A stretch of 64,000 bases of DNA from Priapulus caudatus. Taxonomy: Eukaryota > Priapulida > Priapulimorpha > Priapulimorphida > Priapulidae. Below are positions 24,969-37,452 of the stretch, one piece after another (positions within the stretch are counted from its first letter, which is position 1; every line of letters starts with the position of its first letter). The DNA lies in contig NW_014577097.1 in the NCBI RefSeq assembly GCF_000485595.1, forward strand, positions 334,971-398,970, read 5' to 3'. Position numbers and translations under genes: made by a program. The notes beneath the pieces are model-generated. The model was not told the origin of the DNA. It ran no database searches and was given only the letters and a program-made list of their open reading frames with translations.

Positions 24969-25060
24969 CGTGTGAGTGTGTGTGTGTGCGTGTGTGTGCG
25001 TGTGTGTGCGTGTGAGTGCGTGTGTGTGTGCGTGTGTGTGCGTGTGTGTGCGTGTGTATG
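24727..25060. repeat. (CT)n and (GT)n microsatellites
   Basis: A CT run (24780-24868 and nearby) passes into a GTGTGC run (24930-25060). The duplicate block at 40060-40690 starts with the same pair of arrays. Confidence 0.9.
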
Positions 25061-26160
25061 TTCATTACATAAGCGCTACTTACCCAGAAGAGTAGATTCA
25101 CTACGAACATGGTGCATCTGAGGCACTTCATCCATCCTGACAGCGCCATGTGTGCACGCCGTAGGTGGAGAGGAGACTCAACACGACAATCCACGTCAAA
25201 TCCCCGAGTACCTCCTCTCTCTCCCCTTCTCTCTCCCTCTGTCACTCGCTGTCTCTCCCTCTGTCACTCGCTGCCTCTCCCTCCCTCACTCTCTCGCTCG
25301 CTCGCTCGCTCTCGCTGCCTCTACGCTAGTCTATGCCACACATCAGCTAGCGTGTGCACCATGTGCGTCTTTCATCAATCACTGCTACGCGCGCACGCCG
25401 AGTGGCTCTCACACAACACGTGCTCCCGGTGTCTGCTTGCCAATACCAAACTCCACGACAGATGGCGCTCTCGCTCTCGCTCAATTCACTAAAAAAGTGT
25501 ATCTGAGTATTCTGAGTGTACGAAGCACTGGTACGAAGGGGCACTTTGTGCCAATACATGCGCACGCTGAGGCCACCTAGCGGCAGAAATTGACGCTTGT
25601 TGCACTGCTAACACGGCGGCACAACCACGGAGCAAGAGTGTCTACTTCTGTGGACAGAATACGTGCAGGTCGCAACCCACCGATTCCCTTCCGAACGGGC
25701 TGTTGGCCGGGGCCCGGCTCCAGTTTAAACGTATAAGATCGGCCGAAGAAAATTATGTTGTTAGCCAACGGCGACCGACGTCGGAGGGCCTTATTCATAG
25801 CCCTATATACATTGTGGCATAGCTGGGAATCGTAGCACTTGTCCCTAACTCGTACTCAGCCTCCTTCTTCGACCGCCCCTCGGCTATTTTCCCTGCCGCC
25901 TTTCCTCAGTCTCCCACCCCCTCTCTCGCAGCAAGCTATATTATGCAGGTTTCTTCAGTCTGTACTGCACGCCTGAAACGGTGCTCGCACATGCGCAATA
26001 TCTCCAGAGAAGAATATTTTGCAAAAATTATCCATTTAAACAGAAGAGGAGTTATCATAGCATAGATTTATATAATAAAATTCCATCAGTAGACTTCACT
26101 ATGGTGGCCGAGGGCTGCCACTACAATTTTACCTCTAAAATAAATAAAAGCAAATAAAAA
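25061..26160. repeat. Direct duplication L/M, copy 1
   Basis: Matches 40720-41890 in the same orientation. Shared landmarks: CCCAGAAGAGTA, CAACCACGGAGCAAGAGTGT, CTTCCGAACGGGCTGTTGGC, AAGATCGGCC and ATGCGCAATATCTCCAGAGA. Copy 1 keeps an open minus-strand frame (25577-25798) containing GIGGLRPARILSTEV that is broken in copy 2; I do not recognise it. The segment leads straight into the end of block J and an (AAATCA)n array in both copies. Confidence 0.82.
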
Positions 26161-26450
26161 AAACGAAACCAAAATCAAAATGAAATCAAAATCGAAATCA
26201 AAATCAAATTCAAAATAAAAACGAAATCAAAATCAAAATCAAAATCAAAATCAAAATCAAAACGAAATCGAAATCAAAATCAAAATCAAAATAAAAAATA
26301 AAAACGAAATCAAAATCGAAATCAAAATCAAAATCAAAATCAAAACGAAATCAAAATCAAAATCAAAATAAAAAGTAAAGTGAAATGAGTTTACGCGTTG
26401 GCCGAGAGCTGCCAAAGTGAAATCAGTTTTCGCGTTGGCCGAGAGCTCCA
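26161..26450 (-). repeat. (ATCAAA)n array plus GGCCGAGAGCTGCCA units
   Basis: A hexamer array, AAATCA with AAATCG variants, runs from 26161 to 26373. Two ~38-base units of the form GTGAAATGAGTTTACGCGTT followed by GGCCGAGAGCTGCCAAA follow. The same junction occurs at about 27912, 30886 and 42124 (this orientation) and at about 44575 and 46395 (inverted). Confidence 0.9.
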
Positions 26451-26967
26451 TGTTTTGTATGCTTATATTATTTATATTATTTTATTGTTTGGGATTGAAT
26501 AGAAGCACGGAAACTGAGATGGGTGGGATGGCGACTGGCGCACAGGTGGGGCATGGGCGGCTGCATGGCACATGGCATGCGCATGGGCATGGCAGTGACA
26601 TGGCGATGGATGGATGGATGGATGGAGGGATGCTGGAGCTGGGTGGAGTGGATAGGATGGATGCATGAGGTGCATGGATAGATACATTGATAGATAGATT
26701 TTGGCGGTATTTTCCTTTCAACGCAAGTGGTCACACTGAGCACTGTTTCCCCTTGTCTCACGTTATAGAATTGCGCTCTTTGTTTCTTCGCCAAATTGTT
26801 TTTTGCTTTCTGTGTTCTCTTTCAAGTTACCCCATGATAATAGTTCAATGAAAAGTTGCGAGTTGAAAAACAAAAAGAAAAGAAAAAAATAAAAAAAGAA
26901 AAAAAGAAAAAAAAAAAAAGAAAGAAAAGAAAAAAAAAAAAAAAACCAGAAAAAAAAAAAAAAAAAG

Positions 26968-26999
<32 letters not shown>

Positions 27000-28206
27000 A
27001 AAGAAAAAAGAAAAAAAAGAAGAGAAAGCAAAAAAAAAAAAAAAAAAAGAGACAAAAAAAAAAAAAAAAAAAAAAAAAATAAGAGAGAAACAAAAAAAAA
27101 AAGAACAAAAAAAAAAGAAAACAAAAAAAAAGAAAAAAAAAAAAAAAAGAAAGCAACTGTGTTCCAGCTTACATGAAGATTTATATTTAAGCTCAATTGC
27201 GTGTTTGTACGGGTATTAAAGTCTGCTAGTATAGATAGTTATGCGAGTACGGACTAATTCGACTGAAACCACTTTATATATATAGAAGACTACAATAGGT
27301 ATCGCAAAGCCTATTATAGATTTTAGCATCTGTATTAGTAGTATCCTAGATCTATGCTCTGAGCGCCGAACCGCGGTGGCAGGAGGGCGCACTTGATTCG
27401 GTTGCCAGTGAGTTTATCAGAAGAATACCTGGCTACCAGTACACGTCAGTTGAGCGCTGTCGCTCTGTGGCACTTGTGCAAAATGTTTTTTTTCGGGAGA
27501 CGCATTGCGCATGCGCGAGCACCGTTCAGGCGCTATTACATTAACGTAGCCAGATTGTGTACATACTGGTATATGACCAGCGGGACGTTACAATGCACGG
27601 TCTTCTTCCTATTTCTTAAGTGAAGTATGGTGGCCGAGGGTGCCACTACAATTTCTTACAACCTCTGAAATAAATAAAAGCAAATAAAAAAAATTTAAAA
27701 AACGAAATCAATCAAATTCAAAACGAAATCAAATCGAAATCAAAATCGAAATCAAAAATCGAAATCAAAATCAAATCAAATTCTAAATCAGAATCAAATT
27801 CAAACTCAAATCAAAACAAAATCAAAATCGAAATCAAAATCAAAACGAAATATCAAAATCAAAATCGAAAATCAAAACGAAAATCAAAATCAAAATCAAA
27901 ATCAAAATCAAAAGTAAAGTGAAATGAGTTTACGCTTTGGCCGAGAGGCTGCCAAAGTGAATTCAGTTTCGCGTTGGCGCGAGAGCTGCCAAGTGAAATC
28001 AGTTTACGCGTCGGCCGAGAGCTGCCACTACCATGATTCATTGCGAATCCAGGCTATCCACAATGCTTGCTATTACCGGTCGTGTATCCGTGTCACATGC
28101 CGCGTGTATCTGTGTGTACGCCGCGTGCACACGCCGTGTAGTGGCGTGTACGCGCGTGTAGCCCGCGTGCAGCGTACCGTGTACCCGCGTGGTACGTGCG
28201 TGTATC
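26451..28206 (-). repeat. Composite element E, partial copy 2 (inverted)
   Basis: Reverse-complement order of copy 1: GGATG array (26518-26680), block K, a 300-base A-rich insertion (26868-27155), the rest of K, block J with GCGCATGCGC at 27507-27516, hexamer array (27695-27912), three GGCCGAGAG units (to 28030), then CATTGCGAATCCAGGCTATC and the first CGTGTACGTG minisatellite units, cut by gap 2. Confidence 0.85.
26868..27155. repeat. A-rich tract with G and C interruptions
   Basis: Nearly 290 bases of A with scattered G and C. It replaces sequence present between the halves of block K in the other copies, so it looks like expansion of an A-rich site or basecalling noise at a homopolymer. 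Confidence 0.85.
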
Positions 28207-28231
28207 NNNNNNNNNNNNNNNNNNNNNNNNN
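28207..28231. other. Assembly gap of 25 N
   Basis: The gap falls inside the CGTGTACGTG minisatellite on the left and next to the outer end of another element copy on the right, as expected where an assembler fails in a repeat. Confidence 0.99.
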
Positions 28232-28849
28232 TCACCCGCCACCCTCCCCCCCAACTCCACCCCTCCACCCACCCTCCCCCATCACCACACTACGCTAGGC
28301 GCTCGACTCGATATCCATGATAACATGTTTAATATAGCGAAGTCCATTAAGTTACACCAGCTGTATTCTTTCTTCTACTGAGCCCGGCATAACCGGCGTT
28401 GCCGGGGAAATCAGTGGTGTTACTCAGTTGGTTGATCGCTTGTTGAAAGGAAAATACCAAAAAAATTAACATATCGTATCTATCTATGCATCCATCCAAT
28501 TGCATCCATCCATTGCATCCATGCATCTCACTCCATTCCATGCCATCCCATTGCCATTCGCACGCAATCCCATGCCATCCCATCCCATAATCCCATCCAT
28601 GCCATCCCATTGCCATGACATGCCATGCCAATCCCCAATGGCGTCCCATCCCATTCCATCCCATCGCATGGATCGCATTCCACCATCGCATCCCATCCCA
28701 TCCCAAACAGGTAAAAAAACAATAAGAAATCAAAAAGATAAAACGACACGTCTTAAATAACTTAAAAATTGAAGAACTGTGAAACAGTATATAGGAATAA
28801 AAATAACTTACTATAAAGAGAAGTAGGTACACTTCTGAACGGGCTGTTC

Positions 28850-28990
28850 TAAAGAAATGATCACTGAAGGGCGAAATAAATGTTCCCCAAAGATGTATCG
28901 CGCACTACAAAACCCCGGAATCCGGTGTAGGAAGCGAGAATGTTCTAGCGTATATGCCACTGCGCCGTTAAGGGCCATAAACCATGGATC
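28850..28990 (-). repeat. SINE-like tRNA-derived part 1, inverted copy
   Basis: Reverse complement of the better preserved copy at 33895-34005. It includes GGCGCAGTGGCATA-like and CCGGGGTTTTG-like remnants of the A and B boxes, but several bases are changed. Confidence 0.6.
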
Positions 28991-29439
28991 ACACGTACGT
29001 GATGTTTTAATCTGCTACGCACCGCTCATCTACTTGATGAATATAGAATTTTCATCCAATTTTTAATTTTTTAATCTTTATAAATTTTTGTTTGAGCCAG
29101 AACCACCTCCCAGACGTCGCTGATCTGAAAATATTTGTTAGTTTTCCTCTAGGGTGCGGAGTTCTCTAGTTATGTGAGTACGGACTAATTTCGGCCTGAA
29201 CAACTTATATATATCCTTACTATAAAGAGGCTAATCTTTGTAGTGTAGTGTGTGTGTGTGTGTGTGTGTGTGTCTGTGTGTGTGTGTGGTGGTGTGTGTG
29301 TTTGTTTGACCTCGCTTTTCTCTGTAATTTTTCACTCAATCGCGGTAACTGAAGATATTTTAAGAATCATCACGTCTTGCCAGATGGTTCTGGCTGAGAC
29401 AAAAATTTAAAAAAGTTAAAAAGTAAAAAAAAATTGTAC

Positions 29440-29660
29440 ACGTAGGTAGGCCTACGTCAATTATTGCGGCGTCTCTTGACCGCCGCCGCTAGCGTAGTCG
29501 GTTTCATTAACCCGTGATTCCGTGGTTCGAATCGTCAGCTGGGACAAAAAAATTATCCTTTATTTCTGACTCTTTAGTATGTACTTCTGCCACTTCAGCG
29601 TTAATTTCAAAATTTAAAAATAAATTTTACTACATTCCTTACAAAAAATTGAAAAAGTTG
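29440..29660 (+). repeat. SINE-like tRNA-derived part 2
   Basis: An exact match to the RNA polymerase III A-box consensus (TAGCGTAGTCGG, 29490-29501) is followed by a B-box-like GGTTCGAATCG (29524-29534). The start-to-start distance of 34 bases is shorter than in normal tRNA genes, so this is a degenerate tRNA-like head and not a functional tRNA gene. The tail contains CTGACTCTTTAGTATGTACT and an AT-rich end. Inverted copies lie at 33275-33500 and 47640-47900. Confidence 0.7.
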
Positions 29661-31049
29661 AAAAATGAAAAAAAATTACTTTACTATTTTTTTACTAAAT
29701 TATTATATTTACTACTATTATTATTTATTATTATTTTCATGTCTTTTATCTTTATATTATTTATATTATTTTTTATTGTTTGGGATTGAATAGAAGACGA
29801 TGAGATGGGATGGGATGGGATGGCATGGGTGGCATGGGGTGGCATGGCATGGCATGGCATGGCATGACATGCGATGGATGGATGGATGGATGGAGGGATG
29901 GCTGGCTGGGTGGCATGGATGGATGGAGATGCATTGGTGCATGGATAGATACATTGATAGATAGATTTTGCGGTATTTTCCTTTCAACCAAGTGGTCACC
30001 AACTGAGCACTTTTTCCCTGCCTCTCACTTATAGAATTGCGCTCTTTGTTTCTTCCCAAATTGTTTTTTTGTTTCTGGTTTCTTTTCAGTTGCATGAAAT
30101 TAGTTGCATGAAACAGTTGCAGTTCAACTGTGTCACTTACATGAAGTTTATATTTTAAGTCAATTTGGTGGTTGTACGGGTATTAAAGTCTGCTAGTATA
30201 GATAGTTATGCGAGTACGGACTAATTCGACTGAACAACTTTATATATATTGAAGACTACAATAGGTATAGCAAAGCCTATTATAGATTTTAGAATCTGTA
30301 TATAGTAGTATCCTAGATATATGCTCTGAGCGCGAACGCGGTGGCAGGAGGGGCGCACTTGATTCGGTTGCACAGTGAGTTTATTCAGAAGAATACCTGG
30401 CTACAGTACACGTCAGTTGAGCGCTGTCGCTCTGTGGCACTTGTGCAAAATGTTTTTTTTCGGGAGACATTGCGCATGCGCGAGCCACGTTTCAGGCGCT
30501 ATTACATTAACGTAGCCAGATTGTTGTACATACTGGTATATGCAGCGGGACGTTACAATGCACGGTCTTCTTCCTATTGTTCTTAAGTGAAGTATGGTGG
30601 CGAGGGCTGCCACTACAATTTCTTACAACCTCTGAAATAAAAAAAGCAAATAAAAAAAATTTAAAAAACGAAATCAAAATCAAATTCAAAACGAAATCAA
30701 AATCGAAATCAAAATCGAAATCAAAATCGAAATCAAAATCAAAATCAAATTCTAAATCAAAATCAAATTCAAACTCAAAATCAAAACAAAATCAAAATCG
30801 AAATCAAAATCAAAACGAAATCAAAATCAAAATCAAAATCAAAACGAAATCCAAAATCAAAATCAAAATCAAAATCAAAAACGTAAAGTGAAATGAGTTA
30901 CGCTTTGGCCGAAGAGCTGCCCAAGTGAATTCAGTTTTCGCGTTGGCCGAGAGCTGCCAAAGTGAAATCAGTTTACGCGTTGGCCGAGAGCTGCCACTAC
31001 CATGATTCATTGCGATCCAGGCTATCCCACAATGGCTTGCTATTACCGG

Positions 31050-31840
31050 TTCGTGTATCGCTGTACATGCGCGTGTATCTGTGTGTACCCGCGTGCACAC
31101 GCGTGTTACGTGCGTGATCCGCGCGTTGTAGCCCGCGTGCACGTACGTGTAACCCGCGGTGTACGTGCTGTGTTATCTGCGTGTACCGTGCGTCGTATCG
31201 CCGTGTACGATGCGTTAAGCCGCGTGTTATACGTGGCGTTATACCGCGGTGTACGCCGCGTGTTACGTGCGTGTAAGCTGCGGCACGTGCGGTCGTACCC
31301 GCGTGCCTACGTGTGGCACGTGCTGTGTACCGCCGTGTACCCGCGTGTACGTGTAGTGGTATCTGCCGTGTACGTAGACGTGTATCTGCGGCGTTACTGT
31401 GCGTTTACCCGGCGTGTTACTGTGGCGTGTATCTGCTGCTGTGCGTGTGCGTGTATTCTGGCGCGTAAGTGCGGTGTACCCGCGTGCGGCACGTCTGCGT
31501 GTGTACCCGCAGTTGTATGTGTCAGGTGCTACCGCGTGCACTGCGTGTATTCTGCCGTGTACGTGCGTTGTACTCGCACTGTACGTTGGCGTGTACCCGC
31601 GTGTACGTGCGCTGCACGTGCGTGTACCCGCGTGTACCCACGCCTGTATCCTGCGTGTACGTGCGTGTATCTGCGTGCTACGTGCGTGTGTACCGCGTGT
31701 ACGTGGCGGTGTATGCTGCGTGTAATACGCGCTGTGTAGTGGTGTCCGGTACCGCTGTACGTGCGCGTTCTACTTTACGGTGTACGTGCGTGCTCGTGTA
31801 CGTGCGTGTTACCCCGTGTACCGTGTCGTGTACTGCGTGA
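31050..31840 (+). repeat. CGTGTACGTG minisatellite, left arm
   Basis: About eighty bases-per-decade-regular units of ~10 bases (CGTGTACGTG, CGTGTACCCG, CGTGTATCTG) with frequent one-base indels. Inverted or additional copies lie at 28078-28206, 32705-33160, 42248-42715, 43592-44395 and 45468-46225. Its Val/Tyr/Arg/Cys frames are repeat artefacts. Confidence 0.9.
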
Positions 31841-31849
31841 AATGCAGTT

Positions 31850-32690
31850 GGATTTGAAAAAATAATGAAAGTGTCAATTACACTGTCGCCCTTCACCACA
31901 AAAAAGACACAACAGAGCACCTGAGTAAGAGAAGGTCAGTTTTGATTGAGCAACCATCGACGTACATTATAGAAACGATTGGCCATCTGTATATCGAATA
32001 AGTAATTTATAAACCAAAATGAATCACAAATTTATACCGACGTGGAATGGCGCCTATACCCGCTTTGTAGCGATAGCGTTTGAAAATAAATAGCATTATG
32101 CTGCGTTCCGACATGTTTTGTAAATCATTCTCTAATAAGACGTTTTATCGGCCAGGGTGGGAGACGGAAATAACCAATTTTGCCATTAAAGATATTGTCA
32201 ATAAAATCTTGAAAAAAACGAAACAGACGAGTGTGAACCACAACTGTTTGCTGTCTATATAACTATGCTATATAATGGTCAAAAGCCCTACCTAATTTGC
32301 ATAATTTTTTTAATAGTTTAAAACCCCTAGCCTTTATTCATTCACATACCAAAAAGGGCAAAATCCGTTTGAACCTTGAACTGACTAATGCAATTCCCAT
32401 TTTTGCCCAAAAATTTGCCGTGGCTCGAAAGTTCGACTGGGCGTGCTTCAAAAATTAGGGAGTTTAATATTTGGAGTATAGCAGTAACAACTATTACCCA
32501 ATTTCAAAAACATTGTGTGGCCAAACGCGTCCCTGAGTATCGTGACCGCAAGCGAAAATCGTTCGACGACGGACGGACGGACGTAACGACGGATGACGAC
32601 CGCATGGCAATTGCTCAGGCTTGACGATGGCAAGGTGAGCTAAACATGAAAATAATAATAAGAAAGAAACGTTATTTTTACAATCAACTG
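31850..32690 (+). repeat. Core U of composite element
   Basis: An ~840-base non-tandem segment between inverted minisatellite arms; it recurs reverse-complemented at 42720-43590 and as a fragment at 44769-45470. It contains GACGGACGGACGGACGTAAC (32569-32588) and CTGCGTTCCGACATGTTTTG. The open frame 32080-32262 is not conserved in the inverted copy, so I do not call it a gene. Confidence 0.8.
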
Positions 32691-33631
32691 ATTTCACGCA
32701 TACATCGCAATATACGCACAACACCCGCGGGTACACGCCACGCTGCACGCGGGTACACGCACGTAACACGCAGATACACGCAAACTTACACACGGGTACA
32801 CGCACGTTACACCGCACGTACACGCACTGTACACTGCCAGATGCACGCCACGCCACACGCAGATACAGCGCCACGTACACGCAGATGCACGCACGCACAC
32901 GCAGCATAAAAAAACCCAACGCCACGTACACGCAGATCACGCACGTACACGCGAGTACAGCGCACGCTGCAACGCACGTACAGCGCGGTTACACGCACGT
33001 ACACGGGGGTACTGCGGTACAACGCAGACGTACACGCAGATTACACGCACGTACACGCGGCGTACACGCTACGTGCACGCGGGTACACGCACGTGCACGC
33101 TGTTGTGCACGCGGGTACCACACCGATACACGCGCATGTACACAGGATACACGACCGGGTAATAGCAAGAGCATTGTGGGGATACGCCTGATCATTGTAG
33201 TGGCAAAATAATAATAAATAATAATAGTAGTAAATAATAATAATAGTAAAAAAATAGTAAAGTAATTTTTTTTCATTTTTTCAACTTTTTCAATTTTTTG
33301 TAAGGAATGTAGTAAAATTTATTTTTAAAATTTTGAAATTAACGCTGAAGTGGCAGAAGTACATACTAAAGAGTCAGAAATAAAGGATAATTTTTTGTCC
33401 CCAGCTGAGATTCGAACACGGAATCACGGGTTATGAAACCGACTACGCTACGGCGGCGGTCAAGAGACGCGCAATAATTGACGTAGGCCTACCTACGTGT
33501 ACAATTTTTTTTACTTTTTAACTTTTTTAAATTTTTGTCTCAGCCAGAACCATCTGCAAGACGTGATGATTCTTAAAATATCTTCAGTTACCGCGATTGA
33601 GTGAAAAATTACAGAGAAAAGCGAGGTCAAA

Positions 33632-33668
<37 letters not shown>

Positions 33669-33894
33669 GATTAGCCTCTTTATAGTAAGGATATATAAAG
33701 TTGTTCAGCCGAATTAGTCCGTACTCGCATAACTAGAGAACTCCGCACCCTAGAGGAAAACTAAAAATATTTTCAGAATCAGCACGTCTGGGAGGTGGTT
33801 CTGGCTCAAACAAAAATTTATAAAGGTTAAAAAATTAAAAATTGATGAAAATTCTATTCATCAATAGATGGCGGTGCGTACAGATTAAAACATC

Positions 33895-34005
33895 ACGTAC
33901 GTGTGAATCCATGGTTTATGCCCTTAACGGCGCAGTGGCATAATCGCTAGAACATTCGTCTCCTACACCGGGATTCCGGGTTTGAGTCCCAGCTGGGGAA
34001 CTTAT
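33895..34005 (+). repeat. SINE-like tRNA-derived part 1, best copy
   Basis: An A-box-like TGGCATAATCGC (33936-33947, 10 of 12 consensus positions) and a B-box-like GGTTTGAGTCC (33979-33989, one mismatch) sit 43 bases apart, the spacing of a real tRNA gene. The B box lies in a CCGGG/CCCAG-type arm. The flanks do not form a proper acceptor stem, so this is a tRNA-derived SINE head. A noisy copy is at 48425-48540. Confidence 0.7.
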
Positions 34006-34139
34006 TTTCCCCTTTTTTCATTTTTTTCCCTTTACCTACCTCTTTAGTATGTATTATTTTTAATTTCTTACTTTTTAATTTTAATTTTTAATTTTTAATG
34101 TCTTTTATCTTTTGATTTCTTATTGTTTTTTTACTGTTT

Positions 34140-34355
34140 GGGATGGGATGGGATGCGATGGGAATGCGATCATGCGATGGGATGGGATGGGATGGGATCG
34201 CATGGGATGGCATGGCATGTCATGGCATGGGATGGCATGGGATGGGATATGGGATGGGATGGCATGGGATGCGGTGCGATGGAATGGGATGGCATGGAAT
34301 GGGATGGATGCATGGATGCATGGATGGATGCATGGATGGATGCATAGATAGATAG
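34140..34355. repeat. GGATG/ATGGC pentanucleotide array
   Basis: GATGGGATGGCATGG-type units followed by ATGCATGG and GATA repeats. The same array marks the SINE-like end of each element arm (28490-28700, 48735-48960). Confidence 0.9.
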
Positions 34356-34519
34356 ATAGTTAGATTTTATTTGGTATTTTCCTTTCAACCAAGCGATCAC
34401 CAACTGAGTAACGCCACTGATTTCCCCGGGCAACGCCGGTTATCCGGCTAGTACAGTAATAAAGATACAGCTGTGTAACTTTAATGACTTCGCTATATTA
34501 ACATGTTATCATGGATATG

Positions 34520-34735
34520 ATGTGTAGGGCCACCCTTATATATAGCTAATAGATCTATCTGAGGACACCCTGATCTCTGATCTATGGCTAGTAGGGCTGT
34601 GTAGGGCCACCCTTATATATAGCTAATATACCTATCTGAGGGCACCCCGATCTCTGATCTATGACTAGTGGGTCTATGTAGGGACACCCTGACACACAGC
34701 CACCATGACCTATGACCCGTAGGTCCTAAGTAAGG
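34520..34735. repeat. Block P tandem array
   Basis: Nearly three units with ~79-base spacing (GGCCACCCTTATATATAGC starts near 34528 and 34607). It directly follows the outer end of element E here. Confidence 0.8.
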
Positions 34736-35235
34736 TCATTATATAGCCGATGCAAGATCAGCACAGGTAAATATACTGCCGTGAATGCCGTCCGTCTGTA
34801 CGTCTGTAAATCCGAGTAATGTATGCAGCTGTTGGAATCCCTGTAGATTCGTTATCCGTAGCAAAGATACGTCAGCATGTAAAACCATCAAAGTCACGTT
34901 GAATTATCGCATGGAAATTTTTTATCTACGTTTGTGTGTTTTCTATAAGCCGCTGGGATTTGCCAATTCCCCAGTAAATCAATGTACATTACTCGCCAAA
35001 GGGGAAGGAATCTGAGCAGTGGACCTGATGTATATATTACGTCTACTAATCAGATGGATTTTGAATGATTGCATGCTGTTAGGGATAGCGCGTAATGCCA
35101 GTATTGCGCAATGTACAATTCTAATCTAATTGCTGTCTGTGTAGTATCATACTATCATGTCATCATACATCATATCATGTATCATCGTAATGTAGTTATA
35201 AATTATGTATCACTATGCATTATGTATATATTATG
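34736..35235. other. Spacer without recognised gene
   Basis: Mixed, moderately AT-rich sequence. The frame 34785-35015 has no known domain or splice context. Nothing else is supported. Confidence 0.45.
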
Positions 35236-35239
35236 TAGG

Positions 35240-35332
<93 letters not shown>

Positions 35333-35395
35333 GTGGCGTGCGTGTGCGTGTGTGCGTGCGTGCGTGCGTGCGTGCATGCGCCCGTGTGTGTACTG
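35236..35395. repeat. (AT)n(GT)n microsatellite
   Basis: AT run 35239-35262, then a pure GT run to about 35330 and a GTGC run beyond it. Confidence 0.95.
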
Positions 35396-37300
35396 TGTAA
35401 AATTGCATACTGTCAGTAGTGTTTTATGCATAACTGTATATTATCAGTGTTGCATTATGTATATTAATCTTATTATTTTGCACAATGTGTGCTGTCAGTG
35501 GTGTATTATGCATAAATGTACACTATCAGTTGTGCACAGTGTATAATCGCATGCTGTCAGTTGCGCACACGCACGCTGCCTCCGCTATCCAAGAGCACTC
35601 TGATCTGTCACAGACGAATGACAGGCGAAGATTGAAAATAAGAGCGCAAAGTTAGTAATTAAACTCTTCTTTTAAGCTTCGCGTCAATATTTTCCGACTC
35701 GGGTTGAATTATAAAGGCTCTCTGCTGCGGCTAACCCAGCCAGCAATTCGCTTTAGCAGCTCGCTGCGATCGCAGTGAAATCCCCTGCTCAGGTATTGAT
35801 TGCAGAATTCTACTAAACGAATGAGAAAAAGGTAGCGAAGTGAGCCTAACCATTCCGCGAGTTCACAGATCCGCTCACACAGCAGCACGCCCGCCACACG
35901 ATCATACAAGCCATGGACGTACGCGCAACAGAATCACACACAACCACAGCACACACATCACACACAGACACTACACACACATCCGGGCCACCGCACAGGA
36001 ATGCAGCCACCACACAAGCCCACCACACAGCTCAATGGACGTCTACGCGCACTGCACAGACCACAGCACGGCCACGCGGCGACGCGCACACACACACACA
36101 CACACACAATCACACACACACGCACCACAACGGGCGCGAGCCGCGCACCGCGCTGACGCACATGCGAACACGGTCAACGACGCACACACACGCACGCACG
36201 CACAGGCGCACGCAACAGCACGCACACGCCACGCACACGCATCGCATACGCCGACGGCCACGCACGCACGCACGCACGCACAACCTTCAACACACAATCG
36301 CAGACAAATTAATGTACAACCTCACATGCCAACTCAGACAATCCGCCACATAGCATTAAAACTTAAACCAGTCTCAGACATATTGCTGCCACACGCCTCT
36401 CCAAGAAAAATCACACCACGACAAAAAAACGACAACGACTAATAGATTACATCGCTCTATAAACACACGCTATGTAACAACCCGCAGGCAGTACGGTGAC
36501 CGCGGCTCAGTTTGGTCAACTATTTAAACCAGCAGACGCGAATGAACCAATGCCTGCGCCCATGTGTACGGCTTTCAGTACTTAGCCGCAACAAGCCTCG
36601 TTCGGCTACTACGCCGCCGTATGTGTTCTTCTACGGAAAACTTAATCAGACCTGGCGACACATTTTGACAAGCTCCGTAGCGCTCAAAATTGCCTCGCGA
36701 GTGAATTGGCTCGCCGGGTAACGGCGATCGCGATTTCTCTAATATGCGGGCACCGGCCGTGTTCTCTTTGTGTTCGTGCGCTATGAAACGCTTCTGACAG
36801 AGTTATTACGACTCTAAGCCTAATAAATTATGTACACATTTTGTACAAACAGGTATGCGAATTACCTCGGAATGCCTCTGCACCCAGCGTACCTGAATAA
36901 TCATTGTTTGCTGTCATATTAACTCAGGGCGGTATCGACGTCGGAGCCTGCCGGCAACAGCCGAATTGCGCTCAATCGAAATCAGTGATCACGGTTTCAG
37001 AGCGAGTGCCCCGCGCAGAACACGTCACATCGCTGAAACGATGGACTTGAGCACCATCCTACACTAAAACACCACCGCACACCGCAACGCACCGCACGCA
37101 ACGCACCGACACGCACGGAACGAGACACGACATGCAACAATGCACGCACACATGATACGCTTGTACATCTCGAGAAAGAGTGAAAGGGGAGACGAGGGAT
37201 GGAGAGGAGGGGAGAGGAGAGAGAGACGACAATCAGTGACAGAGATGAGAGAGATGAGAAGAGAGAGAGAGAAGAGAGAGAGAGAACGCTGAGAAAGAGA

Positions 37301-37345
<45 letters not shown>

Positions 37346-37398
37346 GGAGAGTACATAGAGAAAGAGAACAGACGCGACAGAGAGACGAGAGAGAGAAC

Positions 37399-37452
<54 letters not shown>

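Larger units (their letters stand above)
28232..34521. repeat. Composite element E, two inverted arms around core U
   Basis: Left arm: outer end (28232-28490), CATCC array, SINE-like part 1 (minus), GT run (29247-29300), SINE-like part 2 (plus), ATGGC array (29790-29930), K, J, hexamers (30668-30885), GGCCGAGAG units and minisatellite (31050-31840). The centre is core U (31850-32690). The right arm has the inverted minisatellite (32705-33160), then SINE-like part 2, the AC run, part 1, GGATG array and outer end to 34521. The right arm lacks hexamers, J and K. Short inverted words GCGTGAAATGCAGTTG and CAACTGATTTCACGC border U. No transposase is visible. Confidence 0.85.

Noticed and set aside
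25577-25798. 73-residue minus-strand gene in segment L/M
   Set aside because: The only other copy (about 41290-41510) is frameshifted, and I recognise no domain; left as a remark in the repeat entry.
26845-27196. Poly-Lys or poly-Phe frames
   Set aside because: They read an A-rich tract that is absent from sibling copies of block K.
29475-29545. Functional tRNA gene
   Set aside because: A and B boxes are recognisable, but spacing is too short and no acceptor stem can be paired; better called a SINE head.
31002-31840. 245-residue Cys/Val/Arg-rich protein
   Set aside because: It reads the CGTGTACGTG minisatellite; the frame is not kept in the other copies of the array.
32080-32262. Small conserved gene in core U
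   Set aside because: The inverted copy at 43150-43350 does not keep the frame, and U behaves as a non-coding repeat core.
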